Shown one piece after another: positions 1 through 13,438 of a stretch of DNA of 64,000 nucleotides (the first letter of the stretch is position 1; each line of letters begins with the position of its first letter). Origin of the DNA: Acytostelium subglobosum LB1 (lineage: Eukaryota; Evosea; Eumycetozoa; Acytosteliales; Acytosteliaceae); contig NW_012236512.1 of assembly GCF_000787575.1 (NCBI RefSeq), positions 186,001 to 250,000 on the forward strand, given 5' to 3'. The notes beneath the pieces are model-generated. The model had not been told where the DNA came from. It worked only from the letters and a program-made list of their open reading frames with translations, and searched no databases. The position numbers and the translations under genes are program-made.

Positions 1-402
1 CCGATCATCATCAACATTCTCAACTTGGACCTCAGTGTGGTAGTTGATGGGCCAAAGGACTTCGCTCAAACGAGAACCTGTAATGAACATGACCAACTCA
101 CTCGTTTGGAGGGATTTGCAATCTCATTGGTTGGCGAAGGACGAGGAAACTGTGGTCCTTGGCCCAACCCAATCAATTTGATCATTTATTTGGGCAGGCC
201 AACTCCTGGTCCTCGGATTAAGAATGTGTAGTGATTGGCAATGTTCATTATACTCAACATGTACTCCAAAAGTATCGCCATCAATACATCAACATCAAGT
301 GATGAGGAATACCTAAGGAAGTAGTAATTTCCTCCAACTTCATCAATCATTCAATCATTAAATCATTCCATCAATCATTTTCAAACTATCAATCAATCAA
401 AG
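1..402. other. Intergenic, no gene recognised
   Basis: No convincing gene is visible. An open frame at 25-231 begins with TTG, has no similarity I recognise and has no ATG near its start. The last 80 bases are the usual CAATCA-rich leader immediately before the ATG at 403. The window may begin inside the 3' flank of a gene lying further left. Confidence 0.5.
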
Positions 403-2064
403 ATGTATAAACAAAAATTATTTGTTACTTTATTATTAATAATATTTATTAATATAGGAGTTAGTTATGCTGGTCTTACTTGCACCAACAATGGAATGAA
501 GTGCCAGGCCCAATCAGATGCCGACCCCTGTTTCAACTGGATTTGCAGAGGTACAATTTGTATGCGTGACACCTACAATCCAAAGTCATGTGATGATGGA
601 AACAGTTGCACTGTTGACCGATGTCTTCCAACCAAGGGATGCCAACACACTCCAATGGACTGCCAACACAACTGTCTTGACAAGTGCAATCAATCAGTAT
701 GCAGGAATGGCACTTGTGTGATGGAGCGTGTTAACTGTGATGACAACAACCCAGCCACCTGCGACTCCTGTGACAAGCTTCTTGGATGCCGCCACACCTC
801 CTGTGATGATGCCAACATGTGTACTAATGACCTGTGTATCAACAACATAAACGGTACATGCACCCACCTTCCAATCAGTTGTGATGATTCCAAACCAGCC
901 ACTTGTGACACCTGTGACAAGAAACTTGGATGCCGCCACACCTCCTGTGATGATGCAAACATGTGTACAATTGACATGTGTACCAACAACCTCAATGGAA
1001 CCTGCTCCCACACCCCAATCAATTGTGATGACAACAACAAGTTCACAATTGATTCATGTTCTCTAGATACTGGTCTTTGTGTCTATTACCCAAACGAGAC
1101 CGCCATCGAGATTGACCGAATGACTAACAATGCTGACCCAACTCAATCATATGCCAATGGTCAAGGATTGAGTGACGGATTCATCTCCCTACTACAAGGT
1201 TTTGAGGTCCAAGCTGTCAACTACAATGGCGAGGTTCTCAACAAGTCTGGTCTGAACTTCACAATCCTGATCACTGATGCCAGCTCTTCAAATATCACCC
1301 TCCCTGTTACCATGACCTACCTCTCCAATGGTACCTACTCATTCACCTATGTTCCACTCCAACTCGGAAACTTTGTCATTCTTATCACTTTGGATGGTGT
1401 CCCAATTAAGAACTCAACTTATTCAATCAACATTGAGGGTGCAGATAAATCCACATCTGCAGCCTATGGACTTGAACAAAATCAGATGGTCACAACATTC
1501 CAACAAACAAACTTCACCATTGTCTGGAGGAATAAGATTGGAGCTGTTTTGGCAATTGGTCAGGATAACTTCAATGTATCCATCATTGGTCCATCTCAAT
1601 CAATCATACCGTACTCCATTCAAACCAACATTGATGGAACCTACAATGTTACATTTATTCCAACATTGGATGGAATTCATTCAATTTTGATTAATAACAA
1701 TCAAATTCCAACATCATCATTCTCACTTGGATTGATCACTGTATCTTCGGTAAACATAGTGGCCCAGTACTCTTATGCCAATCATACAGGTGCACCTACA
1801 CCAACAGTCAACCAAAAAACATACATTCAACTCCACTTGCTGGCAGGTGATGGAGTACCTTACAAATACGGTCTGAATGATCTGATGTATATGACCTCTA
1901 CTAAAACTATGTCATTCGAAGGAACAACTCCTCAAGACATAAATGGAGTATATTTAGTATACATCATTCCAATCGAGGCCGGCTTATCCATCATAACTCT
2001 AACATTCAATGGCTCCAATATTAAGAATTGTCCACATTCAATTCTGTTCAACCCACAACAATAA
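403..2064 (+). CDS. Secreted CTDC-repeat and filamin-repeat protein (extracellular matrix type)
   Basis: A 553-residue intronless protein. Residues 1-23 are a clear signal peptide (basic start, LLLII core, cleavage near SYA-G). Residues about 25-230 are a cysteine-rich array of short repeats of the form C-x-D-x-n-x-C-T-x-D-x-C, the Dicty_CTDC repeat of stalk and slime-sheath proteins such as EcmA/EcmB. Two repeats (around CDDANMCT) are nearly identical, so the array is expanding. Residues about 235-553 hold three filamin/ABP280-type Ig-like repeats, recognisable by the NGTYSFTYVP and DGTYNVTFIP cores, with many N-glycosylation sites. No membrane anchor is seen, so it is probably exported. A role in extracellular matrix or cell adhesion is inferred from the domains. 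Confidence 0.85.
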   Translation: MYKQKLFVTLLLIIFINIGVSYAGLTCTNNGMKCQAQSDADPCFNWICRGTICMRDTYNPKSCDDGNSCTVDRCLPTKGCQHTPMDCQHNCLDKCNQSVCRNGTCVMERVNCDDNNPATCDSCDKLLGCRHTSCDDANMCTNDLCINNINGTCTHLPISCDDSKPATCDTCDKKLGCRHTSCDDANMCTIDMCTNNLNGTCSHTPINCDDNNKFTIDSCSLDTGLCVYYPNETAIEIDRMTNNADPTQSYANGQGLSDGFISLLQGFEVQAVNYNGEVLNKSGLNFTILITDASSSNITLPVTMTYLSNGTYSFTYVPLQLGNFVILITLDGVPIKNSTYSINIEGADKSTSAAYGLEQNQMVTTFQQTNFTIVWRNKIGAVLAIGQDNFNVSIIGPSQSIIPYSIQTNIDGTYNVTFIPTLDGIHSILINNNQIPTSSFSLGLITVSSVNIVAQYSYANHTGAPTPTVNQKTYIQLHLLAGDGVPYKYGLNDLMYMTSTKTMSFEGTTPQDINGVYLVYIIPIEAGLSIITLTFNGSNIKNCPHSILFNPQQ

Positions 2065-2188
2065 ACTAAAAAAACCCTCCACTTTGATCAACAAATTTTT
2101 GACATATGTGACACTGTTTGAATGCATTCTATTTATTTGTTATATAATTGTTATATTTTTATTTATTTGTATATATTAATATTCAATA

Positions 2189-4174
2189 ATGAATAATAAT
2201 GTATTGACTCGACTGAAGAGAATGAGAGAGATTGATGATAGTCATGATGATATTGTACATAATAATAATGATACAGATGATTATGATGAAGATAACGATG
2301 ACGATGATGTTGATGATGATGAAGACGATGACTTTATCGATATGAATACAACCAGAGCAAAGAAAAAGTCAAGGCATGCAATCGATGACAATCACAAACA
2401 TATAGACAAGAGCAAAGACAAGAACAAAGACAAGAGCAAGAACAAAGATAAACATAAACACAAACACAGAGACAAGGACAAGGAGAAGGAGAATGACAAA
2501 GATCATCCACTTAGAAAGCTTAGCACATCATTGAAGAGAGGACCTGACGAACACTATCAATGCAGACATGTGATATATTTCAATCATTCAATCATTCAAT
2601 GTCCAAAGAAATACAATCACATCCCATCATTGTCAAGACATCATCGCTCTCACATCCACAACTGCACTGAATGGTGTCCCTACTGCATCCAACGTGGTAA
2701 ACAAGGTCAATTGACGTCAACTACTCCATCTCAACAACAACAACAACACAATGAGCTCAAGTGTGATCACAATGATTGTGACAATATACGAGTGCATCGA
2801 GATGATCATCACAAGTATGCTCGACACATTCTGTCCAACAATCATCACTATTGCATGCAATCAGGTGATCGCCACTGCGTTGGCTGTCATCTTGCCAAAC
2901 AATATGGCACCAAGGAAGCCCTCGAGAAAGCCCTTATCAAAAGGGACAAGGCAATCCCACAAGACATCTTATCAGGCAGCTCCTCAGAGGAAGAAGAAGA
3001 AGAAGAAGAAGAAGAAGATATAGATAGTGATGATGATGATGGAGACGACTCTTTTGTTGTTCAAGACTGCGATGATGAAGAAGAGGAGGAGGAACTTGGC
3101 TCAGATATGTCAACAGACTCAAAGGATGAAGAGGATGAGGAGAAGGCGGTCGTGGACGAGGAGGAGCATATCAAAGCAGACAATCGTCCAGTGTTGGACG
3201 ACGATGCATTCTTCTTTGAGTGTGGCATCACAAAGGACACAGCCAAGCATCTGTTGTCAATACTTCCAGCAGAGTTCAAACCAATTAACATTGTATGGAC
3301 ATTCACCTATCTCAAGAAGTACACACCCATCACAGAAATCTCCAGAGACTATGGCGTCTCTCACATAACAGTCAGCCATAATGTGCACCAAGTTCTCAAT
3401 CAACTTGGAGCAAACATCCAACAACTGACCAATGTATGATCTATCATTACATTCAAACTCAATCACAGTCAATCAATCAAACCTAATCACACACATGTAC
3501 TAACATTAACAATTAACCTTTGAAGGATACCAAGTCTGTTCTTCAGCATTCTAGAAGGGAACAACTCCATGAGCTGAAGGTGTCTGCTCGAATGATCGTC
3601 CACATCTCCATGTTGCCACACAAGCCTGGACCTTCTTCCATTCCCCAAAACTACTCTGGTATGCATTGACATCACATGATCAATCACATGATCAATCATA
3701 CTTACAACCAAACTAGTTATGCACAGATCACATGGTTACAAGTTTGAAACATTGGTCGACTTTGATGGACGACCTATTAGGATCATGGGACCATTCCCTG
3801 GTGCAATGAACCACTTTGAGATCATGAACAAGACCAATCCATATGAATTGCTTGGCAAGAATGAAGTGTTCATTGGAGATATTTGCAAAGGCGACACCAA
3901 GATCATCACACCATTCATCAAAAGGTTGGACGAAGCCTTAACACCAGTACAAGAAGCACAAAACAAGTTCATACATTATCAGACCTCTGGAGCAAATCGC
4001 TTCTTCCAAAGGCTGAAAGAGTTCAAGGCTGTCACAGACCTTTGGAGACTGGATACCGACAAACAAACCATGGCCTATCACATACTCTGCTATGCCATTG
4101 ACTATGATCTGAGGCATGGCGGAAGTAGCAAAAGTAGTAGCACGACCAACAATAGTCCAAGTAAATCCAAGTGA
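2189..4174 (+). CDS. Domesticated Harbinger/HARBI1-like transposase (HTH plus DDE_Tnp_4)
   Basis: I reconstruct three exons, 2189-3433, 3526-3658 and 3717-4174, with frame-consistent GT-AG introns, giving 611 residues. In order the protein has an acidic Asp-rich start (about 20-50), a Lys/Asp/His charged linker (70-105), a Cys/His-rich zinc-finger-like block (about 120-235), a Glu/Asp tract (255-320), a helix-turn-helix typical of DDE_Tnp_4 transposases (about 330-415, core EISRDYGVSHITVSHNV) and a DDE nuclease fold (about 460-600). In the last part VDFDGRPIRIMGPFPG and FIGDICKGDTKIITPF match the family's central strands and second aspartate. The first aspartate (usually in a DGTH motif) and the final acidic residue appear substituted. 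No terminal inverted repeats or target duplications are evident, so it looks like a host gene derived from a transposase, perhaps DNA-binding. An active element is less likely. Confidence 0.65.
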
Positions 4175-4407
4175 TCACCCTTAAGTTAACTTGACTTAAT
4201 TTATGGTATTTGAACAATGAGTGTGTGTAACGAGACTTTTTGTTTTTTGATTTTTTTTGAAGTCCAACAAGACTTGGAGAAGTTGCTGATTCTGAAGTAT
4301 GACGACGAGACACTTCACTCAATTCATTCATCTATCTACATATTACATATAATATATAACATTATATATAATATATAACATACATACAACAAACAAAAGC
4401 AGAAGAT

Positions 4408-6286
4408 ATGAGTTTAGCATTCGACGAATATGGACGCCCCTTCATTATTATTAGGGAGCAACAGTCAAAGGAGCGCTTAAAGGGCATTGAGGCACATAGA
4501 TCGCATATTATGGCAGCAAAGACCATTGCCAATATCATGAAATCATCGCTCGGACCAAAGGGCATGGACAAGATGATCGTGTCACCCGACGGCGACGTCA
4601 CCGTCACCAACGACGGTGCCACCATCCTCGAGAACATGCAGGTGGACAATCAGATTGGCAAGCTGTTGGTGCAGCTGTCCAAATCGCAGGACGACGAGAT
4701 TGGCGACGGCACCACCGGTGTGGTCGTGCTGGCTGGCTCGCTGCTCGAGCAGGCTGAGTTCCTCATCGAGAAGGGCATCCATCCTTGCCGTATCTCCGAA
4801 GGCTACGAGACTGCCTGTCGCATTGCCATCGAGCATCTCCAAACCATCTCTGACACCATCGAGTTCTCCAAGGAGAACCAAGAGCCACTCATCAAGACTG
4901 CCATGACTTGTCTTGGTTCAAAGATGTATGTTTTGTCATTCAATCAATCATTGTGATCACTCACTCACTCACTCATTCAATCACTCCAATCAATCAACTC
5001 AATCAATCATTGGTGCGATCATTATAGTGTCAACCGTTTCCATCGTCAAATGTCAGAGATTGCTGTTAGAGCTGTGCTGTCAGTTGCTGACCTCGAGAGA
5101 AAGGATGTCAACTTTGAGAATATCAAGCTGGAGGGCAAGGAGGGCGGTACGCTCGAGGACACAAAGTTGATCAATGGTATCATCATTGACAAGGGCTTCA
5201 GTCATCCACAGATGCCAACAGAGATCAGAGACGCCAAGATCTGTCTCTTGACCTGTCCATTTGAACCACCCAAGCCAAAGACCAAGGTACACATCAATCA
5301 ATCAATCAATCACTGGGCACTCCTTCAATCGATCAATGACTCACTCTTTATACTTACTCGCCTTTTAGAACACATTGGAGATCACTAATGCAGAGGACTT
5401 CAAGAAGCTTAGCGACCTTGAGAAGAAATACTTTATTGATATGGTTGAGAGAGTCAAGGCCACAGGTGCCAACTTGGTTCTCTGCCAGTGGGGCTTTGAT
5501 GATGAGGCCAACCACTTGCTCTTGCAGAACGGCCTGCCCGCCGTACGTTGGGTCGGAGGTCTGGACCTCGAGAAGATCGCAATGGCCACTGGTGGCCGCA
5601 TCGTCGCCAGATTCGAGGATGTCAGCGCCGAGAAGCTCGGTCGCGCCGGCCTCGTCAAGGAGATTGGCTTTGGCACCACCAAGGACACATACCTCAGCAT
5701 TGAGGAGTGCCCCAACACCAACGCCGTCACGGTCTTTGTGCGCGGTGGCAACAAGATGATCGTCGAGGAGGCCAAGCGAAGCATCCACGACGCTCTGTGC
5801 GTCACCCGCAACCTCATCAGAGACAACAGGATCGTCTACGGAGGTGGCAGTGCCGAGATCAGCTGTGGACTCAAGATCGCCTCCAAGGCCGACGAGATCC
5901 CCACCATCGAGCAGTACGCCGTTCGTGCCTTTGCCGACGCCCTCGACGCCATCCCCATGGCACTCGCTGAGAACAGTGGACTCGCTCCAATCGAGACCCT
6001 TTCAACCATCAAGGCACAACAGTTACAACAAAAGCTGTCCATACTCGGTGTGGATTGTAATCATAGAAATACCAACAGTAAGTACTCTGTCAATCAGTCC
6101 CGAGACCATTGACCCTCGACCCTCGATACTAACATTGACCTCTATCTTAACAATATAGACATGAAGGAACAATTTGTATTCGATACACTTCCCGGCAAGA
6201 CTCAGCAATTCCTTCTGGCGAACCAAGTTGTAAAGATGATCCTCAAGATTGATGACATTCTGAAGATTGCCAACGAAGAAGAATAA
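4408..6286 (+). CDS. cct5: T-complex protein 1 subunit epsilon (CCT5)
   Basis: Four exons: 4408-4925, 5028-5286, 5369-6077 and 6160-6286, all joined in frame. It is a subunit of the hetero-oligomeric cytosolic chaperonin TRiC/CCT, which folds actin and tubulin using ATP. The start [12 protein letters not shown] is diagnostic of the epsilon subunit. The group II chaperonin ATP-site motifs are present: [21 protein letters not shown] and [12 protein letters not shown], and later GGGSAEIS. The C-terminus ([11 protein letters not shown] then Glu-rich) also follows the epsilon pattern. Length, about 537 residues, is normal. Introns are 80-102 bases and carry CAATCA repeats. Identification is secure. 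Confidence 0.96.
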
Positions 6287-8929
<2,643 letters not shown>

Positions 8930-8971
8930 ATAAATGAATTGTGTAGTTGATTGATTAGGTAATATTGTTTA

Positions 8972-9440
8972 TTAACGGAGATAACATCCAAAGGAGGCAC
9001 CATCAATCCATCTACTCTTACTAACAATAGTAGATCCTCACATCCTGGAGAGAGGTAATATATACAATATTTGAATCCAGATACAAGGTAGGTCAGTCGG
9101 TCAGGATTGTCGTAGCATACTCTTGCCTCGCATTTATCGTCTGGCTCACAATTGGTGTACCTGAAGAGAGGGTTGTTAATTACCTCTCCACGTATTTGCA
9201 ACTGTAGTTCTTTCGATTCTTCTTTGGTGATGTTCAACTTGTAACAAAAGACCGGAAACTCCTTTCCATCACTTCTTAAATTGGCTTGGAATTCACTAGG
9301 ACATAGTTTCTTTATTGAAGTGAAACTAAACTTTCCAGTGGTGCATAGTTGGAGCTCTCTAGCATTGGTCATAACAACCATTACCAATCCAATAATTAAC
9401 AAACTAATATTATTTTAGTATTTGATTGTTTTATCATATC
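8972..9440 (-). pseudogene. Decayed copy of the small secreted-protein gene at 9949-10410
   Basis: The antisense frame running down from about 9402 is clearly similar to the 153-residue protein encoded at 9949-10410. Both share LCTTGKF, CYDNPDRLTYLVSGF and a C-terminal RWIDGASF. The copy is broken twice. Near 9405-9415 the N-terminal signal-peptide coding region has shifted frame, so the ATG at its expected place leads to a stop after about 13 codons. Near 9030 a single base is missing relative to the paralogue, so the conserved C-terminus is read in another frame. The long antisense frame beyond 8972 into the ligase gene is an artefact of that shift. Sequencing error could explain one break but hardly both. 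Confidence 0.7.
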
Positions 9441-9806
9441 TGATATTTAATTATTATTCCTTGATTGATTCAGGTTTTGATTCCTATATTTATACTGGTC
9501 ACTGCCTGTAATTAAATTAAATGTAAGTTATCGGGATTTTGTTTCCATATGTTGTAAATTTTATTGTGATAATCGATCATCGTTCACATTTCGCACTCAC
9601 ACCTGTTATTATTATTGTGTAATTCTGATCTTTCGGTTTATGTCAGTATATTGAAGATAGAACTAAAAATATATATATATTATTCGTATACTACTCTTGG
9701 ATGGGTCCAAAAATCGTTCGGTCCAAATATCAAAGGAGTCTACAATTCCAGAGATCCCATTAAATATTTTAGTTGATTTAGTATCTCATCTAATCTAAGT
9801 TACTAC

Positions 9807-9866
9807 TAGGAGCCAATTCCATTAACATAAGAAGATGAACAATTTGACCAGGAGAACAGTGTATCA
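9807..9866 (+). pseudogene. Relic of exon 1 of the 10797-11334 microgene
   Basis: These bases align with the first exon at 10797-10868 over most of its length. The ATG position reads TAG and one internal Gln codon has become TAA, so it cannot be translated. No similarity to the later exons follows, so the duplication ended near the first intron. It lies the same distance (about 380 bases) from the decayed secreted-protein gene as the intact exon does from the intact gene. Confidence 0.6.
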
Positions 9867-9948
9867 TTCATTGGTTCTCTTAGACTAGTCTTCTTTGAAA
9901 GAATAAATGAATAAGATATTAATGATTAATAAGTTGTTTTATTCTCAA

Positions 9949-10410
9949 TTAACTGCGGATACATCTAAAAGATGCACCATCTATCCATCGACCATTATTG
10001 ACCCTGGAATAGGAGGTTCCGTCACATCCAATGGTAACAAAATCATCACAATATTGGAATCCAGATACAAGGTAAGTCAGTCGGTCTGGATTGTCATAAC
10101 AAACAGCATTTTCAAAACTATTATCAGGCTCACAATTTGTGAAACTAAAGAATGGGTGGACCAATTCCTTTGGAGGGATATGTATAGCTTTCCATTCTTC
10201 TTTAGTGATGTTAAATTTGTAACAATGGACTGGGAAATCCCTTCCATCTTTGTTTGGAAAAGTCTCGAATCCACTTGGGCAAGGTTTGTTGATTGAAGTA
10301 AATCTAAACTTTCCAGTTGTGCATAGGGAAAGTTCATATCCATTTGTAATAACTACCATTATCATTCCTATAATTAATAATACTATTTTTATATTTAATT
10401 GTTTCAACAT
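9949..10410 (-). CDS. Small secreted cysteine-containing protein, unknown function
   Basis: A 153-residue intronless ORF starting at the ATG at 10410-10408. The first about 25 residues form a signal peptide (MLKQLN, then a hydrophobic IVLLIIGMIMVVI core). The mature part has seven to eight cysteines, one N-glycosylation site (NITKEE) and no membrane segment. I do not recognise the family. A decayed duplicate lies just downstream at 8972-9440. It is divergently oriented to the microgene starting at 10797, 386 bases away, and the two may share a promoter. It could be an extracellular protein stabilised by disulphides; function is unknown. Confidence 0.7.
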   Translation of the reverse strand: MLKQLNIKIVLLIIGMIMVVITNGYELSLCTTGKFRFTSINKPCPSGFETFPNKDGRDFPVHCYKFNITKEEWKAIHIPPKELVHPFFSFTNCEPDNSFENAVCYDNPDRLTYLVSGFQYCDDFVTIGCDGTSYSRVNNGRWIDGASFRCIRS

Positions 10411-10796
10411 TCTTGTATTTAATTAATTATTACTATTACTATTTTTATTAATAATTGATACTGGAAGTAATTAATAATATTATTCTAATTTATATCAAGT
10501 ATCTGAACTTAGTCATGGATAGCTCAAGAATTAGCTCTCGCACACATAATAAATAATAACATGTATCAACTATTCGTACATCCAATTTACAACTGGATAA
10601 TAATAATATATATATATTTTTTGTACAAAGTTAATTTATTTACATCAATTGACAGTTGATAAAATCAAGTTATATGTGTAAACATCCAGAATTTCATTTG
10701 TAGTCCCATAAATTGAATTTGTAGTAGTCTGCCAACCACAATACTTGGGAGGTAGTTACTATCTGTACAGATACGTAATTCATTAATACTTAAGAG

Positions 10797-10878
10797 ATGG
10801 AGTCAACTCCATCAACACAGGAAGGTGAACAACAGGACCAGAACAACAGTACAATATATACACCATCAGTATGAATTG

Positions 10879-10914
<36 letters not shown>

Positions 10915-11334
10915 CATTCATCAATCAATCACTAACTATGATGTTGAATGAATCGTTACTTTCATTCTAGGATGAAGAACTGAAACAACTAGTGGACTTC
11001 TTAGATCCTCTTAAGAATGACCCAACATCATCTGATCGATTCAATGGTATAGTATAGATACAACAGTCGACTAAATGAAGTACATACAGTACTGACTCTC
11101 ACTCATTCATCCATTGCAGCACTCACCAATCTTACTCAGGTAGAGCTGAGTAATCAGATAAGGAAGCTTGAAGAATGGGCACTAGTACTAGGTGTCAACG
11201 AAGGTAAGTACGTTCTGGGTATCACGTGATCAAATGATCATCATGTTGTTGTCCAAGTGCTAATCAATCAAACACATCTCAAAGATATACAACTACAGAA
11301 GGGCAAGCTACTTGGTATACTCAATGATCATTGA
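10797..11334 (+). CDS. Four-exon microgene, short coiled-coil-like hypothetical protein
   Basis: Four tiny exons splice in frame: 10797-10868, 10971-11046, 11120-11203 and 11285-11334, all with GT-AG borders, giving about 93 residues. Because the exons are so short it is easily missed. The N-terminus is Gln/Ser/Thr-rich. From residue 25 the protein is charged and helical (DEELKQLVDFLDPLK, VELSNQIRKLEEWALVLG), suggesting a small helical partner protein of a larger complex. I do not recognise the family. Support comes from four consistent junctions, a stop immediately after a hydrophilic end, and a partial duplicate of exon 1 at 9807. The first intron contains an AT dinucleotide run. Confidence 0.6.
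10878..10910. repeat. AT dinucleotide microsatellite
   Basis: A run of alternating A and T lies inside the first intron of the 10797 microgene. Its length is probably variable between strains. Confidence 0.9.
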
Positions 11335-11476
11335 TGACGACGACGTTGTCAAGTAGTAGTAAACCGAATGTAAATAAAGGATATATATAATAAGTATTAC
11401 AACATCATTGAATGAAGTTAGTTATGTTGGCAGTATGTCCTCCTAGTTTATTGTCCAAAGGTGTTTCATTGGAAGT

Positions 11477-12738
11477 TTACTCGTCGGAGACCTTTCCTCT
11501 CAATCTACCGGTTCTTCTGGCGGCAATGAGACCGACCTTCTTTCCGGCTGGGTCGTCACGCTTGGTGGTCGAGGCGTGACCAATGTGCTGATGGTTACCA
11601 CCACCGTGTGGATGCTCAACTGGGTTCATAGCAACACCACGCACCTTGGGCCAGTTGTTCTTCTTGACCCTGTACTTGTGGAAGGCACGACCAGCCTTGA
11701 GGATTGGCTTGTCGATACGGCCACCACCGGCGACGATTCCGATCATAGCACGGCAAGTGGAAGCGATGTTCTTCTTGGAGCCGGATGGGAGCTTGACACG
11801 GGTGACACCCTCGTCAGTGTTGTGCGAGACGACGGTGGCGTAGTTGCCGGAGCAACGGGCGAGCGAACCGCAGTCGCCGACCTTCTCCTCGAGGTTGCAG
11901 ACGATGGTACCCTCGGGCAGCTTGCCGATTGGGAGCACGTTGCCAATGGTCAGGGTGGCCTTCTTGCCGGCAAACACGAACTGGCCAGTGTACATTCCCT
12001 CTGGGGCAATGAACAACTGCTTGTCGTTTCTGAACCTGGTGGTGTCTCTGAAGATGACGCGGGCCAATGGTGCACCTCTGCCTGGGTCGTGGATGATCTC
12101 ACTGACGACTCCCTTGATGTAACCGTTACGCTCGGCGTAGTCGAGTGCACGGAAGGATGGGGAACCCTTGCGGCCGTGGGTGTGGGCACCGAAGACGGAA
12201 CCTGATTTACCCTTTCTTTGAGCTATTATGTTGTTGTTGAACATTCATGTTAGTTATCACGTTCTCTCTCTCTCTCTCTCTCTAATCTGTGGTTGTAGTC
12301 GTTGATGTTGTCATTGTTGATAGAGTGTATATTGATTGATTTTGTATCTTCATGATCATGGTCATCATCATCATCAACATCGCAAATGAATGTACATCAT
12401 ATCCAAGGTGGCAACAATAATGAACGAATGAATGTTGTATGCTATCGTTAAATATCCTGTTGTGCTTGATGTCTGTTGATGCTGTTGCTGTTGTTCATTC
12501 GTTCGTTCATTCATTGATTCATCGTTGCTCGCTCGCTTAATCATTGAAGTATTTCTTTATCTCTCTGAATGATGTGATGATAATGACCATGATAATATTG
12601 AAGAATAATCTAATCGCGCATTGTTGTTGTTGCTAATTATGTTGATGTAGTTGATGTTGTTTATGTTGATGCTGATGTTGTTGATGATATTGAGTGAGTT
12701 TGGAGCAAGTTGACAATACCTCTGATAATGCGACCCAT
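11477..12738 (-). CDS. rpl8: 60S ribosomal protein uL2 (RPL8)
   Basis: Two exons on the minus strand: a 19-base first exon (12738-12720) coding MGRIIR plus one base, and a second exon 12222-11477. Together they give 254 residues, the normal cytosolic uL2 length. The open frame alone would start with an unlikely MFNNNI. Splicing restores the universal MGR-I-R-QRKG start. Diagnostic segments include [22 protein letters not shown], the GGGRIDKP region, and [17 protein letters not shown], which lies near the peptidyl-transferase centre and contains the conserved histidine. The 497-base intron is several times longer than others in the window, and a long first intron close to the ATG is a common feature of ribosomal protein genes. 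Highly expressed; codon use is strongly biased to C/G-ending codons. Confidence 0.96.
12263..12283. repeat. TC dinucleotide microsatellite in the rpl8 intron
   Basis: A pure TC run on the plus strand, which is GA on the transcribed sense strand of rpl8. It lies about 40 bases inside the 3' splice site of the long first intron. Confidence 0.9.
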
Positions 12739-13438
12739 GTTGACAACTAGTAGGATGGAAGGAGAGTGAACCTTTACTCATGTGCACTCATTCACTTTTG
12801 TGCCATCACGCACCTCACTCAGGCCAACTCTGTCGTGTCGCTCTCACTCCTTCATTCATTCTCAAATAAAATTCAAAATTAAATCTTTAAAAATTCACCA
12901 ACAAATAAATAAAATTAACCCATTTACACAACAACGTAAATTACTTACATAACTTTTACATACCCATACACTTGACAACCATCCAACCATTCTAGAAGGT
13001 CATTGCTGACTCGCTCCGTTTCGTTGAGTTGTCAACCAGTTGCTTATGTATATATCTTGGATAGAGGGCTTGCTTATACACAGGTTGACTTCCAGCTTGA
13101 AACATATGTAATCAACATTATCATTGATTGATTGAATAAGCGAATGAATACAAATAAGTAGTCCAAGTCCTTGACCAACCCATTCATTGATTGATGGACC
13201 AAGGCATTCAAGTTGACTTGAAGACCCAACCCCTTTCAAACACACACAAACACACACAAACACAACCCAGATATTACTTCTTTAAAGATTTTAAATTAAT
13301 TAACTTTTTGAAAAAGTTAGGATACTATTCCCTACAACTCGACAACACTACTTACTCTATCTATCTATTATCTCTAAATATAAATATACTTACTTACACA
13401 TATATAATATATAAATACATACATACATATAATAAACA
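12739..13438. other. Divergent promoter region rpl8 / twinfilin
   Basis: A 700-base spacer between the divergent starts of rpl8 (12738, minus) and twinfilin (13439, plus). It contains AT-rich stretches near both ends, short CACACA runs (about 13243-13265) and tetranucleotide repeats. No ORF or RNA gene is convincing. Both genes are expected to be strongly expressed, so core promoters for both should lie here. Confidence 0.5.

Noticed and set aside
25-231. Open frame of 68 codons at the left edge
   Set aside because: It starts with TTG, has no ATG, no recognisable similarity and no coding-like neighbours.
690-1046. Antisense frames across the cysteine-rich secreted protein
   Set aside because: They mirror the repeats of the sense gene, which has a signal peptide and known domains.
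4582-5826. Long antisense and alternate-frame ORFs over cct5
   Set aside because: GC-rich codon bias of the sense gene opens other frames; the sense protein is a certain chaperonin subunit.
11576-12205. 209-codon plus-strand ORF opposite rpl8
   Set aside because: A shadow of the highly biased rpl8 gene; it has no independent support.
12239-12719. Possible intronic C/D box snoRNA in rpl8
   Set aside because: TGATGA-like C boxes occur only within simple repeats and no properly spaced CTGA D box or terminal stem was found.
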